Origin: an uncultured beta proteobacterium
Lineage (GTDB): Bacteria > Pseudomonadota > Gammaproteobacteria > Burkholderiales > Burkholderiaceae_C
Direction: 5' to 3'
DNA length: 64,000 bases
NCBI GenBank assembly: GCA_903905735.1
Contig: CAIVHU010000009.1
Coordinates: 1 to 64,000, forward strand
Shown: positions 8,454 to 17,831 of the stretch, in pieces
How the letters are laid out: the number at the start of each line of letters is the position of its first letter
How positions within the stretch are numbered: position 1 is the first letter of the stretch
Made by a program: the position numbers and the translations under genes
The notes under the pieces: model-generated
The model's input: the letters and a program-made list of their open reading frames with translations, nothing else
Told to the model about the DNA's origin: nothing
The model's database searches: none

Positions 8454-9497
8454 ATGGCGACTCACAACAAGCGGCTTCTGATGGCGGTTTTGGGGCTGTG
8501 CCTGGGCAGGGCAGCCAGTCTGGCGCAAACCGCCACACCGTTGCCAGATTTCAAAAGCGGTCCCGGCAGCGGGTTGTACAGGTACGCATCCAGCACGCCC
8601 GCCACGGTGATGGACCTGATTCGTCCCAATGCGCCAAGACCTTCGGCGATGGTTCAGGGGGAACTGCTTCTACCGCCCACTACATCGCCAGATGCCAAAC
8701 TGCCTGCCGTGGTACTGGTTCACGGTTCTGGCGGCGTTTACCCCGAGGAGATGACCTACTGGGCCAAGCTGTTCAACGCGCAAGGCATCGCCGTGATGGT
8801 CATTGATGTGTTCAGCCCGCGGGGTGTCAAGTCCACCGGTGAGGACCAGAGCCAGGTGCCGTTTGCCGCCGACACGGCCGATGCTTTTGCCGCGCTGGGC
8901 ATGCTGGCAAGCCACCCGCGCATCGATGCCAAACGTATCGCCGTCATGGGCTTTTCACGCGGCGGCATCACGGCAGTGCGTAGCGACGTGGTTCCGATCA
9001 TCGAAGGTACGGCTCCCGCCGGGCTGCGTTTTGCAGCGCACGTGGCGCTTTACAGCGGCGGTTGTGCGGGTCCGTTGGCCGTGGCAGCCAAACCGGGCGC
9101 GTTCAGCCCAGAGCCGATATTGTTTGTACACGGTGATGCGGACGACTATGCCGCCATGAGCGACTGCCGCATTTATGCGCAGCGCATCACCGCCGCTGGT
9201 ACGCCCACCGAATTTGTCGTGCTGCCCGGGGCCGGGCACAAGTTTGATCTGGACAGCACCAAACGCGTCAACCTGTCTGCCAACACCAAGACCAAAGAAG
9301 GTTGTCCGCTGGAATTTGACGTGCTGGACTTCAAAACCCGTGACCGCCGCACTGGAGAGGCGCTGTCTGCCGACAAGGTCAAAGACATTCACCGGGAACT
9401 CTGCGCCGCCAAGGGTGCCAGCGTGCAAGGCAACCCACAAGCGCGCGATGCGGCGGGCAAGGCGGCCATTGGGTTTTTGAATACCGTCCTGAAGTGA
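8454..9497 (+). CDS. Secreted dienelactone-hydrolase-like alpha/beta hydrolase
   Basis: I choose the ATG at 8454, which gives 347 residues beginning with a typical signal peptide (MATHNKRLLMAVLGLCLG, cleavage after an Ala-rich stretch), over an upstream GTG that would bury it. The mature protein has a dienelactone hydrolase/AXE-like fold: VVLVHGSGG (oxyanion strand), GFSRGG (nucleophile elbow, Ser in place of the Cys of classical DLH), FVHGDADDY (acid) and GAGHKFD (His). The full triad is therefore visible. Export suggests action on an ester in the periplasm; the substrate is unknown. Two paired-looking cysteines (DCRIY and EGCPLEF regions) fit a periplasmic protein. It appears monocistronic, converging on the next gene. 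Confidence 0.85.
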   Translation: MATHNKRLLMAVLGLCLGRAASLAQTATPLPDFKSGPGSGLYRYASSTPATVMDLIRPNAPRPSAMVQGELLLPPTTSPDAKLPAVVLVHGSGGVYPEEMTYWAKLFNAQGIAVMVIDVFSPRGVKSTGEDQSQVPFAADTADAFAALGMLASHPRIDAKRIAVMGFSRGGITAVRSDVVPIIEGTAPAGLRFAAHVALYSGGCAGPLAVAAKPGAFSPEPILFVHGDADDYAAMSDCRIYAQRITAAGTPTEFVVLPGAGHKFDLDSTKRVNLSANTKTKEGCPLEFDVLDFKTRDRRTGEALSADKVKDIHRELCAAKGASVQGNPQARDAAGKAAIGFLNTVLK

Positions 9498-9522
9498 CCC
9501 GGTGCCGAGACGGCGGCCAGGG

Positions 9523-9918
9523 TTATTGCGCTGGTGTCACGGTGATGCTTTCGCGCAGGACTCCCCCGGCTTGAGAGCCTGTCGAGAGGTCGCCCTGGCC
9601 CAGGATGCGCGCCTCACAGGCGACACGGTCATCCCCTTGGTGCACCTGGCAGCGTTGCAACGCGTTACTTTGGTATTGCCCCGGATCATTGTGGATGGTG
9701 CCGCGTTTGGCTGCGGCCAGGGCGTTGCCCGCTTCCCGGCGGCATGTGGATGCACTCTGGTTGGACTGGCCGCTGTTGCACACCGCCATATCGTGACGGT
9801 ATCGCGCCTGCGCCTGGGCTGAAGCACTTGTCGGAGCGGCCAGCGCGCTAGAGGCGCAGGCCAAGGTGCTCAACGCTGCGAAGGCAAGGGAGCGAAGGGA
9901 AATAAACGCTGTGGTCAT
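9523..9918 (-). CDS. Small exported protein of unknown function
   Basis: From the ATG at 9918 the product is 131 residues with a clear signal peptide (MTTAFISLRSLAFAALSTLA, AxA cleavage near residue 28). The mature part has four cysteines (MAVCNSG, STCRREAG, LQRCQVHQ, VACEARI), spaced so that two disulfides are possible, and ends in a Gly/Ser-rich tail. I recognise the general type as a hypothetical periplasmic protein common in Comamonadaceae but know of no function. An upstream start at 9996 would place 26 residues before the signal peptide and is unlikely. Confidence 0.65.
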   Translation of the reverse strand: MTTAFISLRSLAFAALSTLACASSALAAPTSASAQAQARYRHDMAVCNSGQSNQSASTCRREAGNALAAAKRGTIHNDPGQYQSNALQRCQVHQGDDRVACEARILGQGDLSTGSQAGGVLRESITVTPAQ

Positions 9919-10121
9919 GATCGGACTTTCGTGAAATTGGAAGGGCCGACCAAAGGTACGCGGCAAGGTCGCAGTTGTCGGTGCGCTAAGGCACATCCGT
10001 GCGCCGACCCAAATCCTTTCGTCGCTCCGCCTTTTCCTGTGTCTGTACTATGACCTAGCCAAGTTGGACCCCATTTGGAGCAGCGCCCCATTTTTTGGCA
10101 AATTTCAAATCAGGAGATGCC

Positions 10122-10547
10122 ATGCCCGCCATTTTCCTCAGGTCTTGGCGCCCAGCTACTGCCGTACTGGCGCTGACCATCACTTCGCTGGCCATGCCCT
10201 CGTTGGCGCATGCCAGGCGCCTGTTCGGCGGCATGAAACCCCTGCCACGCACCAGCGTCATCAAAGCCCCGAAACCACCTGTTGCACCTTTGGCACCGGC
10301 AGCAGCCAAGACTCCGGCAGCGACCGTGGCACCGATCAACCGCAGCCCGGGCGTGCTGGGCAAGGTGGGTGCTGTGGCCGTAGGCGCTACCGCCGGTTCC
10401 TTGGCAAGCCATGCGATAGCGGGCGTCATGGGCAACCAAGCCAGAGAGGCTCAGGCTCTGGCCGCCGAAAAAGATGCCAAGGACTTGCAGCGCCAACCCG
10501 ACGAAGCCAAGCGGCGTGCTGAAGCGACTCGCGCAGCCGTCAATTGA
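10122..10547 (+). CDS. Small exported protein with glycine-zipper-like segment
   Basis: The ATG at 10122 is preceded by CAGGAG at a good distance and opens a signal peptide (RPATAVLALTITSLAMPSLA, cleavage at AHA). The 141-residue product then has an Ala/Pro/Lys-rich linker, a Gly/Ala membrane-like stretch (LGKVGAVAVGATAGSLASHA) and a charged helical C-terminus. I do not recognise a family. The Gly-rich segment resembles glycine-zipper proteins of the envelope. A TTG nine codons earlier is possible but lacks the ribosome site. No operon partners. Confidence 0.6.
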   Translation: MPAIFLRSWRPATAVLALTITSLAMPSLAHARRLFGGMKPLPRTSVIKAPKPPVAPLAPAAAKTPAATVAPINRSPGVLGKVGAVAVGATAGSLASHAIAGVMGNQAREAQALAAEKDAKDLQRQPDEAKRRAEATRAAVN

Positions 10548-10656
10548 TGTGAACTCCTGATGTGATCAAAGAAAAAGGTATCGCTGAAGGTACCAACACG
10601 CTATAAACTTCATATCTTTCAGCCCTTATGTAAAAAGGGGTCAAGGCTTATTTGGC

Positions 10657-12141
10657 TTATAAACCCAGCGTCTGCCAGATCTGATCTACCTTGGCCGTGA
10701 CCTCGGGGCTCATGGCCAGCGGCTGGCCCCATTCACGCTGGGTTTCGCCGGGCCATTTGTTGGTGGCGTCGATGCCCATCTTGCTGCCCAGACCGCTCAC
10801 CGGTGAGGCGAAGTCCAGGTAGTCGATTGGCGTGTTGTCCACCAGCAGGGTGTCGCGCGTGGGGTCCACCCGGGTGGTGATGGCCCAGATCACGTCGGTC
10901 CAATTGCGCGGGTTCACGTCGTCATCGACCACCACAATGAACTTGGTGTACATGAACTGGCGCAAAAAGCTCCAGATGCCAAACATCACCCGGCGCGCGT
11001 GGCCAGGGTAGGCCTTCTTGATCTGCACCACGGCCATGCGGTAGCTGCAGCCCTCGGGCGGCAAATAGAAGTCGGTGATCTCGGGGTATTGGCGTTGCAA
11101 CAGCGGTACAAACACCTCGTTGAGCGCCAGCGCCAGCATGGCCGGCTCGTCGGGTGGTTTTCCGGTGTAGGTGGAGTGGTAGATCGGGTCGCGGCGCATC
11201 GTAATGCGGTCGATGGTGAACACCGGGAACCAGTCCTGCTCGTTGTAGTAGCCAGTGTGGTCGCCAAATGGGCCTTCCAGCGCGTGCTCAAAACCGCTTT
11301 TGTGGTTGGCATCGGGGTAAATGTGGCCTTCGAGCACGATTTCGGCCGAGGCTGGCACACGCAGCTCGCTGCCCAGCGCCTTGACCAGTTCGGTGCGGCT
11401 GCCGCGCAGCAGCCCGGCAAACTGGTATTCACTCAAACTGTCCGGCACCGGCGTGACCGCGCCGAGGATGGTGGCTGGGTCGGCACCTAGCGCCACACAC
11501 ACCGGGTAGGGCTGACCGGGGTTTTGTTTGGCGTGGTCGCGAAAATCCAGCGCGCCACCGCGATGCGCCAGCCAGCGCATGATGACCTTGTTGCGCGATA
11601 ACACCTGTTGGCGGTAGATTCCCAGGTTTTGCCGGGTCTTGAGCGGGCCGCGGGTGATGACCAGGCCCCAGGTGATGAGTGGGGCCACGTCGCCGGGCCA
11701 GCAGTGCTGGATGGGCAACTTGGCCAGGTCCACGTCCTTACCTTCCCACACCACGTCCTGACACGGCGCGCTGCGCTGTTCTTTCGGGGCCATGCTCCAC
11801 AGGGTTTTGACCAGGTTGCCCATGCCGATGAGTTCCTTGAAGCCTTTGGGCGCTTCAGGCTCTTTAAGGGTGGCCAGCACGTGGCCAAACTGGCGCAACT
11901 CGCTCACATCCTTGACACCCATGCCCATCGCCACGCGCTTGGTGGTGCCAAACAGGTTGCCCAGCACCGGGATGCTGTGGCCGGTCGGTTTTTCGAACAA
12001 CAGTGCCGGGCCACCCGCTTGCAAGGTGCGGTCGCACAACCCCGTCATTTCCAGGTGGGGTGAGACAGGCACACCGACGCGCTTGAGCTCGCCCATCTGT
12101 TCGAGCTGGGTGATGAAGTCTCTTAAATCTCGGTAGGCCAC
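10657..12141 (-). CDS. ubiD: UbiD, prenylated-FMN decarboxylase of ubiquinone synthesis
   Basis: A protein of 494 residues, close to the 497 of the E. coli enzyme and colinear with it. UbiD removes the carboxylate from 3-polyprenyl-4-hydroxybenzoate using the prenyl-FMN cofactor made by UbiX. Visible landmarks are the N-terminal [17 protein letters not shown], the cofactor region [19 protein letters not shown] with conserved Arg, [20 protein letters not shown] and the catalytic Glu region [11 protein letters not shown]. It lies 196 nt downstream of ubiX on the same strand, and the rest of the ubiquinone cluster follows, so it is probably part of the same regulon. Confidence 0.97.
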   Translation of the reverse strand: MAYRDLRDFITQLEQMGELKRVGVPVSPHLEMTGLCDRTLQAGGPALLFEKPTGHSIPVLGNLFGTTKRVAMGMGVKDVSELRQFGHVLATLKEPEAPKGFKELIGMGNLVKTLWSMAPKEQRSAPCQDVVWEGKDVDLAKLPIQHCWPGDVAPLITWGLVITRGPLKTRQNLGIYRQQVLSRNKVIMRWLAHRGGALDFRDHAKQNPGQPYPVCVALGADPATILGAVTPVPDSLSEYQFAGLLRGSRTELVKALGSELRVPASAEIVLEGHIYPDANHKSGFEHALEGPFGDHTGYYNEQDWFPVFTIDRITMRRDPIYHSTYTGKPPDEPAMLALALNEVFVPLLQRQYPEITDFYLPPEGCSYRMAVVQIKKAYPGHARRVMFGIWSFLRQFMYTKFIVVVDDDVNPRNWTDVIWAITTRVDPTRDTLLVDNTPIDYLDFASPVSGLGSKMGIDATNKWPGETQREWGQPLAMSPEVTAKVDQIWQTLGL

Positions 12142-12337
12142 AGCGGTGTTCTCTGAAAATTGACTTGAAATTGCGGGGTGCAGTGCTCGGTCAGTTAGCT
12201 TTAGTCACCTTTTACCCGCTGCGCACGCCGGGTATCCGACTCCGCTCGTGTCCCCCGGTCCGGGCTGCGCCCGACCCTCCTCCTTGACCTCGCTGCGTCA
12301 GACACCCAACGCACGCTGCTAGCCGCTGTCTGGGCAT

Positions 12338-12913
12338 TCACGGGGGTGTTAATCCTGTCCAGCGCTGGCTTTGGGCTTGCGGCAAACCCAGCAAATCGAT
12401 GACGCGGCTGACCGTGTGATCGACCATCTCGGCAATGCTCTGGGGCTTTTGGTAGAACGCGGGCAGCGGCGGGAAGACGATGCCACCCATCTCGGTCAAA
12501 CTGGTCATGTTGCGCAGGTGCGCCAGATTCAGGGGGGTTTCGCGCACCATCATGATCAGGCGGCGGCGCTCTTTGAGCATCACATCAGCGGCGCGGGTGA
12601 TCAGGTTGTCCGACAGGCCATGCGCCACGGCGGCCAGCGTGCGCATGGAGCAAGGGGCGATGACCATGCCGTCGCACAGGAACGAGCCGCTGGCCAAAGC
12701 GGCACCCACGTCATGCACCGGGTAGTTGTGGTCAGCCAGCGCCTCCACGTCGGCACGCTGCATGTCCAGCTCTTGTTGCACGTTAAGCCAACCCGCGTCA
12801 GACACGGTCAGATGGGTTTGCACGCCACCCAGTTCGCGCAGCTCCTGCAGCAGCCGCACGCCATACACCGCACCGCTGGCCCCGGAGATGGCGATGATGA
12901 TGCGTTTGGGCAT
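12338..12913 (-). CDS. ubiX: UbiX flavin prenyltransferase
   Basis: UbiX attaches a dimethylallyl group to FMN to make the prenyl-FMN cofactor of UbiD. From MPKRIIIAISGASGA the 191 residues match the family length. ISGASGAVYG is the N-terminal flavin loop, APCSMRTLAAVAHG the SxxT-type loop, and MMVRETPLNLAHLRNM the conserved RETP segment. An ATG eight codons upstream (12937) lies only 4 nt after the ubiT stop and is an alternative start; homologues begin at the position chosen here. Tight spacing to ubiT implies cotranscription. Confidence 0.95.
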   Translation of the reverse strand: MPKRIIIAISGASGAVYGVRLLQELRELGGVQTHLTVSDAGWLNVQQELDMQRADVEALADHNYPVHDVGAALASGSFLCDGMVIAPCSMRTLAAVAHGLSDNLITRAADVMLKERRRLIMMVRETPLNLAHLRNMTSLTEMGGIVFPPLPAFYQKPQSIAEMVDHTVSRVIDLLGLPQAQSQRWTGLTPP

Positions 12914-12941
12914 CGGGCCCAAGATGGCCACGGTCATCCGC

Positions 12942-13436
12942 TTAGCGCGGCCGCAAAGCCGCCAGGCGCGACATCAGGTGTTCGCGGGCTTGCGCCATCA
13001 CATGGCGCGGGTGAAGTTGCCCCATATTGAACACCGGCAGCTCGATGGCATCGATGGTGTTTTTGACCAGCAGGCCCAGTTCGGTGTCGCCTTCCATGGC
13101 CAGGCGACGGCTGAAAAACAGCGTGTCGGGGTCTTCCTGACGGCGCGCCAGCAGCACAAAGTCATACGCACTGGCGCTGATGGTCAGGTCGGCTGAGCCG
13201 GAGTTTTTGCAGGCCACGAAGCGTCCGTTTTTCCACTCAAAATCAAACGCCCATTGCGCATCGGTGACGCACAGGCGCAGTTTTTTGCCCACCAGCATCT
13301 CGGTCACGTCCGGGGCCAGTTGTTTGGCCAGCGCCAGGTTCAGGCCGGTGACAAACAGCATCGAACCGGGCAGGGGCGGCAGGCGACCCAGCATCTGACC
13401 AACCGGTTTGGGCAACACAAAAGGCGAGGTTTGCAT
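12942..13436 (-). CDS. ubiT: UbiT, SCP2-domain factor for anaerobic ubiquinone synthesis
   Basis: A protein of 164 residues, matching YhbT/UbiT. An SCP2 sterol-carrier fold (about residues 40-130) has AWQF-like DAQWAFDFEWKNGRF and SGSADLTISASAYDF strands and the EGDTELGLLVKNTIDAI helix typical of the family. UbiT is thought to bind isoprenoid quinone intermediates for the soluble or peripheral complex that makes ubiquinone without oxygen. It follows ubiV by 31 nt and precedes ubiX by a few bases, giving the order ubiU-ubiV-ubiT-ubiX. Confidence 0.92.
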   Translation of the reverse strand: MQTSPFVLPKPVGQMLGRLPPLPGSMLFVTGLNLALAKQLAPDVTEMLVGKKLRLCVTDAQWAFDFEWKNGRFVACKNSGSADLTISASAYDFVLLARRQEDPDTLFFSRRLAMEGDTELGLLVKNTIDAIELPVFNMGQLHPRHVMAQAREHLMSRLAALRPR

Positions 13437-13467
13437 GGTGAAGTCCTTGAAGGATCAAAAAAAGAGG

Positions 13468-14373
13468 TCAGGCCGTGGCCAACTCGGGTGCAACGGTTTC
13501 CAGCCCCGGCTTGCCGTACCAATAGCCGTTGCAGGCTTTCTCAGGCATCAGGGTCAACAGCTCGGCGTTGGCCACAGCCGCGACGATTTGCCCGGCCATC
13601 ACGCCTTTGAACAGTTCAATGATGCGTGGCATGTGTTGCGACTGCGGGCTGATGCGGATCACGTCCACCCCCAGCTTCTCCAACGCACTCACCTCGGGCA
13701 ACAGGTTATAGACGCGGGCAGATTGGGTCTGGATGCCGTTGAGCACTAGAAATTCTTCACTCTCGCGGGTGCGCATCAGCAGGCCGTCGGGGTAGTCCAT
13801 GCATTTGAACTGGCAGTCGTCCTTGGGCAGATTGGCGTGACGGGCGGTGAAACAGCGCGCCGAGAACGCCAGCGGCATGCGGCCATAGGCAAACACCTCG
13901 GTCTGCAAACCCGCCGGGCGGCCTTGCTGGATCAGCGCCAGGTCATCACGCCCCAGCTCCAGCGGCAGCACCCAGCGATGCATGCCCAGCGGGGCCATCC
14001 ACTGCAGCGTGGGCAGGTTGTAGATATTGAGATGCGGGCCGCCCACAAACGGCACTTTGTTTTCCACGCACCGCACCGCACCCATGTCGTTGGCTTCGAC
14101 CAAAAACTCGCCGTTCTCGGCAATCTTGTGCAGCACTGTCACGTCCGCACCCGATTCGATCAGCACCTGGGTGGATAACACCACCTCTTTGCCTGCCTCA
14201 CGCAGCTTGCGGGCGATATCCAGCCAGTCAGACAGGCGCAGCTCGTGGCGACGTGAACACACAGCTTCGCCCAGATAGACGATATCGACCGGGCTGGTGG
14301 TCACCGCGTCATAAAACGCCAGCACCTGCTCGCGCGGCCAGTAGTAAAGAAGGGGGCCTAGAGAGAGTTTCAT
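13468..14373 (-). CDS. ubiV: UbiV, Fe-S subunit of the O2-independent hydroxylase
   Basis: A peptidase-U32-family protein equivalent to YhbV. With UbiU it carries 4Fe-4S clusters and is required for the hydroxylations of ubiquinone synthesis under anoxia, with prephenate as oxygen donor in the known system. The start at 14373 (MKLSLGPLLYYWPRE) aligns with the E. coli protein and forms an ATGA overlap with the ubiU stop; an ATG two codons upstream is possible. The cluster ligands are visible: Cys in LGEAVCSRRHE, then Cys in FSARCFTARH and two in KDDCQFKCMDYP, the same four-cysteine pattern as UbiV. Confidence 0.95.
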   Translation of the reverse strand: MKLSLGPLLYYWPREQVLAFYDAVTTSPVDIVYLGEAVCSRRHELRLSDWLDIARKLREAGKEVVLSTQVLIESGADVTVLHKIAENGEFLVEANDMGAVRCVENKVPFVGGPHLNIYNLPTLQWMAPLGMHRWVLPLELGRDDLALIQQGRPAGLQTEVFAYGRMPLAFSARCFTARHANLPKDDCQFKCMDYPDGLLMRTRESEEFLVLNGIQTQSARVYNLLPEVSALEKLGVDVIRISPQSQHMPRIIELFKGVMAGQIVAAVANAELLTLMPEKACNGYWYGKPGLETVAPELATA

Positions 14374-15428
14374 TTCCATGGCCTGTGATAAGCACCCAAG
14401 GTATGCTGCTGGCCTTCGGCGACCTTGTCCAGGTCGCTGACCCAGGCCGGTTTGGCGGTGTAGCGGTGCGGGTTGTCGCGGCAGCTGTCAATGGCTTGCC
14501 GCCACACTTTGGTGACCTGCGCCACGTAAGCGGGGCTGCGCTGGCGGCCTTCGATCTTGATGGCGCTCACACACATCTTCATCAGTTGCGGCAACAGGCT
14601 CAGGGTGTTGAGGCTGGTCGGCTCTTCGATGGCGTAGTAGTTGTGGTCGTCCTCCACATCAAAACGGCCCTTGCACAGCGTGGGGTAACCGGCGTTTTCA
14701 CCGGGGGCGTAGCGGTCAATCAACACCCCGTTCAGACGCGACTCTCGGCCTTGAGGTGTTTCGACCCAGCGCACGGCTTTTGGTGGTGAACACACACCGT
14801 TGCTGTTGGGGGCTTCGCCGGTCACGTAGCTCGATAGCGCACAACGCCCTTCGACCATCACACACAGGCTGCCAAAGCCAAACACCTCGATCTCGATCGG
14901 GGTTTTTTCCATGAGCTGCTCGACCTGCACCATCGACAGCACACGCGGCAGCACCGCACGCGAGATGCCGAAATGCTGGTAATAAAAGTCCAGCGCCTCG
15001 TAATTGGTTGCCGAACCCTGCACAGACAGGTGCAAGCGCAGTTGCGGCTGGTGTGTCACGGCGTAAGCCATCAGGCCCGGGTCGGCCAGGATGACAGCAT
15101 CGACCCCGCTGTCAGCAGCCTTGTCCACCGCACCGCGCCAGACATCGGTTTTGGCGGCTTGCGGGTAAGTGTTGAGCGCCACAAACACCTTGCGGCCCCG
15201 GTCATGCGCGTAGCGGATGCCGGTGGCAATGGCGGCTGCGTCAAAGTTCAGCCCGGCAAAGTTGCGGGCGTTAGTGGCATCACGAAAACCCAGGTAAACG
15301 CAGTCAGCACCGTTGTCCACAGCCGCCTTGAGCGCAGGCAGGCTCCCGGCGGGGCACACCAGTTCCATCGCAGCCAGGGCTTTGGCATCAGGCGCAAGAG
15401 TCAAAGAAGGGTCAATAGCGGCATTCAT
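14370..15428 (-). CDS. ubiU: UbiU, Fe-S subunit of the O2-independent hydroxylase
   Basis: A U32-family protein equivalent to YhbU. The core begins at MELVCPAGSLPALKAA. I start at the ATG at 15428, 20 codons earlier; the frame stays open to a TTG at 15518. The four cluster cysteines are in GSLCVMVEGRC, NGVCSPP and YPTLCKGRF, matching the C169/C176/C193/C232 pattern of E. coli UbiU. EEPTSLNTLSLLPQL and IEGRQRSPAYV are family signatures. First gene of the minus-strand ubiquinone cluster. An FNR-like box lies about 80 bp upstream of the chosen start. Confidence 0.95.
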   Translation of the reverse strand: MNAAIDPSLTLAPDAKALAAMELVCPAGSLPALKAAVDNGADCVYLGFRDATNARNFAGLNFDAAAIATGIRYAHDRGRKVFVALNTYPQAAKTDVWRGAVDKAADSGVDAVILADPGLMAYAVTHQPQLRLHLSVQGSATNYEALDFYYQHFGISRAVLPRVLSMVQVEQLMEKTPIEIEVFGFGSLCVMVEGRCALSSYVTGEAPNSNGVCSPPKAVRWVETPQGRESRLNGVLIDRYAPGENAGYPTLCKGRFDVEDDHNYYAIEEPTSLNTLSLLPQLMKMCVSAIKIEGRQRSPAYVAQVTKVWRQAIDSCRDNPHRYTAKPAWVSDLDKVAEGQQHTLGAYHRPWK

Positions 15429-15504
15429 AGGCTGAGGGGCAGCGCTGGAGCCAGCGCCTGTCAAGTCGAGCCGCCGAGGGTAACCAAGCGCCACAGCCCT
15501 GCCA

Positions 15505-15518
15505 CTGATGTAGGTCAA
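15505..15518 (-). promoter_or_regulatory. Candidate FNR/Anr box upstream of ubiU
   Basis: The minus strand reads TTGACCTACATCAG, 8 of 10 matches to the FNR half-sites TTGAT-N4-ATCAA. If the site is at -41.5, transcription would begin near 15470, and a weak -10 (TACCCT, 15482-15477) lies where expected, leaving about 42 nt of leader before the ATG at 15428. The function fits, since ubiU/V/T act without oxygen. The match is imperfect and this is a prediction only. Confidence 0.45.
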
Positions 15519-15622
15519 CCAAGCGTCAAAAAGGGCAGCCCCTCACGGTTCTGCGAAATGCACCTAGCCACGGCGTGGGGCGCTTGAAAATTTTCCAGTT
15601 GTTGCTAGACTGCGCTCTGGTT

Positions 15623-15698
15623 GGGGGGGTAGCTCAGTTGGGAGAGCGCTACGTTCGCAATGTAGAGGTCGTGAGTTCGATCCTCATCCTCTCCACCA
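15623..15698 (+). tRNA. tRNA-Ala (anticodon CGC)
   Basis: A 76-nt cloverleaf including the encoded CCA. Acceptor GGGGGGG pairs with CCTCTCC (two G-T pairs), D arm GCTC..GAGC, anticodon stem CTACG/TGTAG around loop TTCGCAA (anticodon CGC, reading GCG codons for alanine), T arm with GTTCGATCC. It lies in the gap between ubiU and opgH and is transcribed away from ubiU. Confidence 0.95.
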
Positions 15699-15836
15699 AC
15701 CATTTTCAAACCCTTTTAAGTCTTTGATTTACAAGGGATTTTTGACAATTTGCCCGCGCCCGGGCTGACACCAAGACCTGCGCGTGCCTGAATTGGCTAG
15801 AGGACAGGGGCAATCATGCGCAGTCCGTGGTCAGAA

Positions 15837-17831
15837 TCAGACCAGACTCAGACGAGGCTTGGCCCGCTGGCTGGCGTGCAGCCAAGCTCGGCGCAACACC
15901 GCAGGTGACTTGGTTTCTTCCGGAATCAGCAGATAGTTTTGCGCGCGCATCGCCGTCCCCAGCCCGACGCGGCTGGTCACGACGGCCATGGGGATGGCCA
16001 GCAACAGGGGCAGGCCGACGGGGAGCAGCCAGACCAAAGCACGTGGATCAATCAGGGCAACGCCAGCGGCGAGCACGAGGACCATCAGGCTCATGGGGGC
16101 GAGTTGCGTCAGCGCATCGCGCCATGGCACCGCCGCTGCCTCGCGCGGGGGCGATTTCCATTCGAGCTTCAGGCCGGTGAGCGCCACCACCACGAATAAG
16201 GAATGCGCCAGCATACGAACGGGGGCCTGCAGCAAGGCGATGACGGTTTCCAGCAGGGCGCTACGCAACAGGCTGACGGTGCCGCCAAAGGCGTGCTGTC
16301 GGCGCTTGAGGATCACAGCAGCGATCCCCAGAACGCGCGGCAAAAAAAGCATGCACAGTGTCCAGGCCCACAGCCACATCAGCTCGCCGGGCAGCAGCAT
16401 CCAGTCGGCAACCATGGGTGAACCCGACAACCACAACGCGGTGCCCAGCGTCATGAAGCTGAGCCACAAAGGCGCCGACAAATACGCCATGGCACCGGTG
16501 GCAAACATGGAGCGGTGTACCGGATGAAGTCCGGGCTCGGCGATCAGGCGCGAGTTTTGCAGGTTGCCCTGGCACCAGCGGCGGTCGCGCTGCAGTTCAG
16601 CCAGCAGATCCGGTGGTTGCTGCTCGTAGCTGCCTACCAGATCTGCCACCAGCCAGACGTGATAACCGGCGCGGCGCATCAGCGCGGCTTCGACAAAGTC
16701 ATGCGACATGATGCTGCCCGACATGCCGCCGGTACCGGCAATACGCGCCAACGCGCAATGCTCCATGAAGGGCGCGACACGGATGATGGCGTTGTGACCC
16801 CAGTAATGGGACTCGCCCATTTGCCAGAACTGCATGCCCAGCGTGAACAGGCGACCTGTCACGCGAGAGGCAAATTGCTGCGCCCGGGCGTGCACGGTGA
16901 CATGGCCGATGGCCTGGGTAGCGGTCTGGATGATGCCAGCGGTGGGGTTGGCCTCCATCAGCTTGACCATGGAGACGAGGCAATCGCCACTCATCACGCT
17001 GTCGGCGTCGAGCACCACCATATAACGGTAGTCCTTGCCCCAGCGGCGGCAGAAATCGGCCACATTGCCGGACTTGCGGTCGGTGCGGCGCTTGCGCAAG
17101 CGGTAATAGACCTCGATTTGCGGCTGATCAGGCTGGTTGGCAAGCTGGGCGCGCAAGTCTTCCCAAGCAGTGCGTTCGGCATTCTGGATCGCTGGGTCGT
17201 TGCTGTCCGACAGCACAAACACGTCAAAGGCTTGCACATGCGCCGTCAGCGCCACCGATTCGCAAGTCGCCCGCAGGCCCGCAAACACCGTTCTCACATC
17301 TTCGTTACAAATCGGCATGATGATGGCGGTGCGGGTGGTCGAATCCAGCGTGTGATGCTGAACTTTCTTGGCGGACAGGCTATGCGCGTCACCGCGCAAC
17401 ATCACGTAAAAACCCATCATCGCGGTCATGAATCCCGTGACCACCCAGGCTGATAACAGGGCAAAAAGCGTCGCTTGCCCGTAACGCAAGAAGGCGTTGT
17501 CATAGTCAGGTTGCACGTCCACAAACAAGCCGGTTGCGATGGCCGTGCTGAGTAGCGTCAGCAGGACGAAGACCGTGCGTCGCCGTGTGGCCGTCTGTTG
17601 CCATGGCTGCTGCTTTGCTGCTCGTACAGGCGGTTGGTCTTCACCCTGCCCGGATAATTTGAGTGCAGACAGCAGGAGGGTGCTGGCGATGCTGTTCCAG
17701 AATCCTCGCCATGGCTTGGACACCATGGCGCCGCGGTTGATGGGCGGCGCTGTGACGGCATTGGGATGACGCTCTTCGCGCAGGAGACTGCGCGTACGAA
17801 GGGGGCTCAGCAGGTGATCAGGTTGGTCCAT
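15837..17831 (-). CDS. opgH: OpgH/MdoH, membrane glucosyltransferase for periplasmic glucans
   Basis: OpgH builds the beta-1,2-linked glucose backbone of osmoregulated periplasmic glucans from UDP-glucose at the inner membrane. The 664-residue protein has two N-terminal membrane segments (TVFVLLTLLSTAIATGLFVD and a second), then a cytosolic GT2 domain with IIMPICNEDVRTVFAGLRA, VVLDADSVMSGD (metal-binding Asp residues) and the acceptor motif QRDRRWCQGN (QxxRW type), then a cluster of C-terminal membrane helices. The E. coli enzyme is over 800 residues; the N-terminal cytosolic extension is shorter here. It overlaps the 3' end of opgG by 25 nt, implying coupled translation. Confidence 0.95.
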   Translation of the reverse strand: MDQPDHLLSPLRTRSLLREERHPNAVTAPPINRGAMVSKPWRGFWNSIASTLLLSALKLSGQGEDQPPVRAAKQQPWQQTATRRRTVFVLLTLLSTAIATGLFVDVQPDYDNAFLRYGQATLFALLSAWVVTGFMTAMMGFYVMLRGDAHSLSAKKVQHHTLDSTTRTAIIMPICNEDVRTVFAGLRATCESVALTAHVQAFDVFVLSDSNDPAIQNAERTAWEDLRAQLANQPDQPQIEVYYRLRKRRTDRKSGNVADFCRRWGKDYRYMVVLDADSVMSGDCLVSMVKLMEANPTAGIIQTATQAIGHVTVHARAQQFASRVTGRLFTLGMQFWQMGESHYWGHNAIIRVAPFMEHCALARIAGTGGMSGSIMSHDFVEAALMRRAGYHVWLVADLVGSYEQQPPDLLAELQRDRRWCQGNLQNSRLIAEPGLHPVHRSMFATGAMAYLSAPLWLSFMTLGTALWLSGSPMVADWMLLPGELMWLWAWTLCMLFLPRVLGIAAVILKRRQHAFGGTVSLLRSALLETVIALLQAPVRMLAHSLFVVVALTGLKLEWKSPPREAAAVPWRDALTQLAPMSLMVLVLAAGVALIDPRALVWLLPVGLPLLLAIPMAVVTSRVGLGTAMRAQNYLLIPEETKSPAVLRRAWLHASQRAKPRLSLV

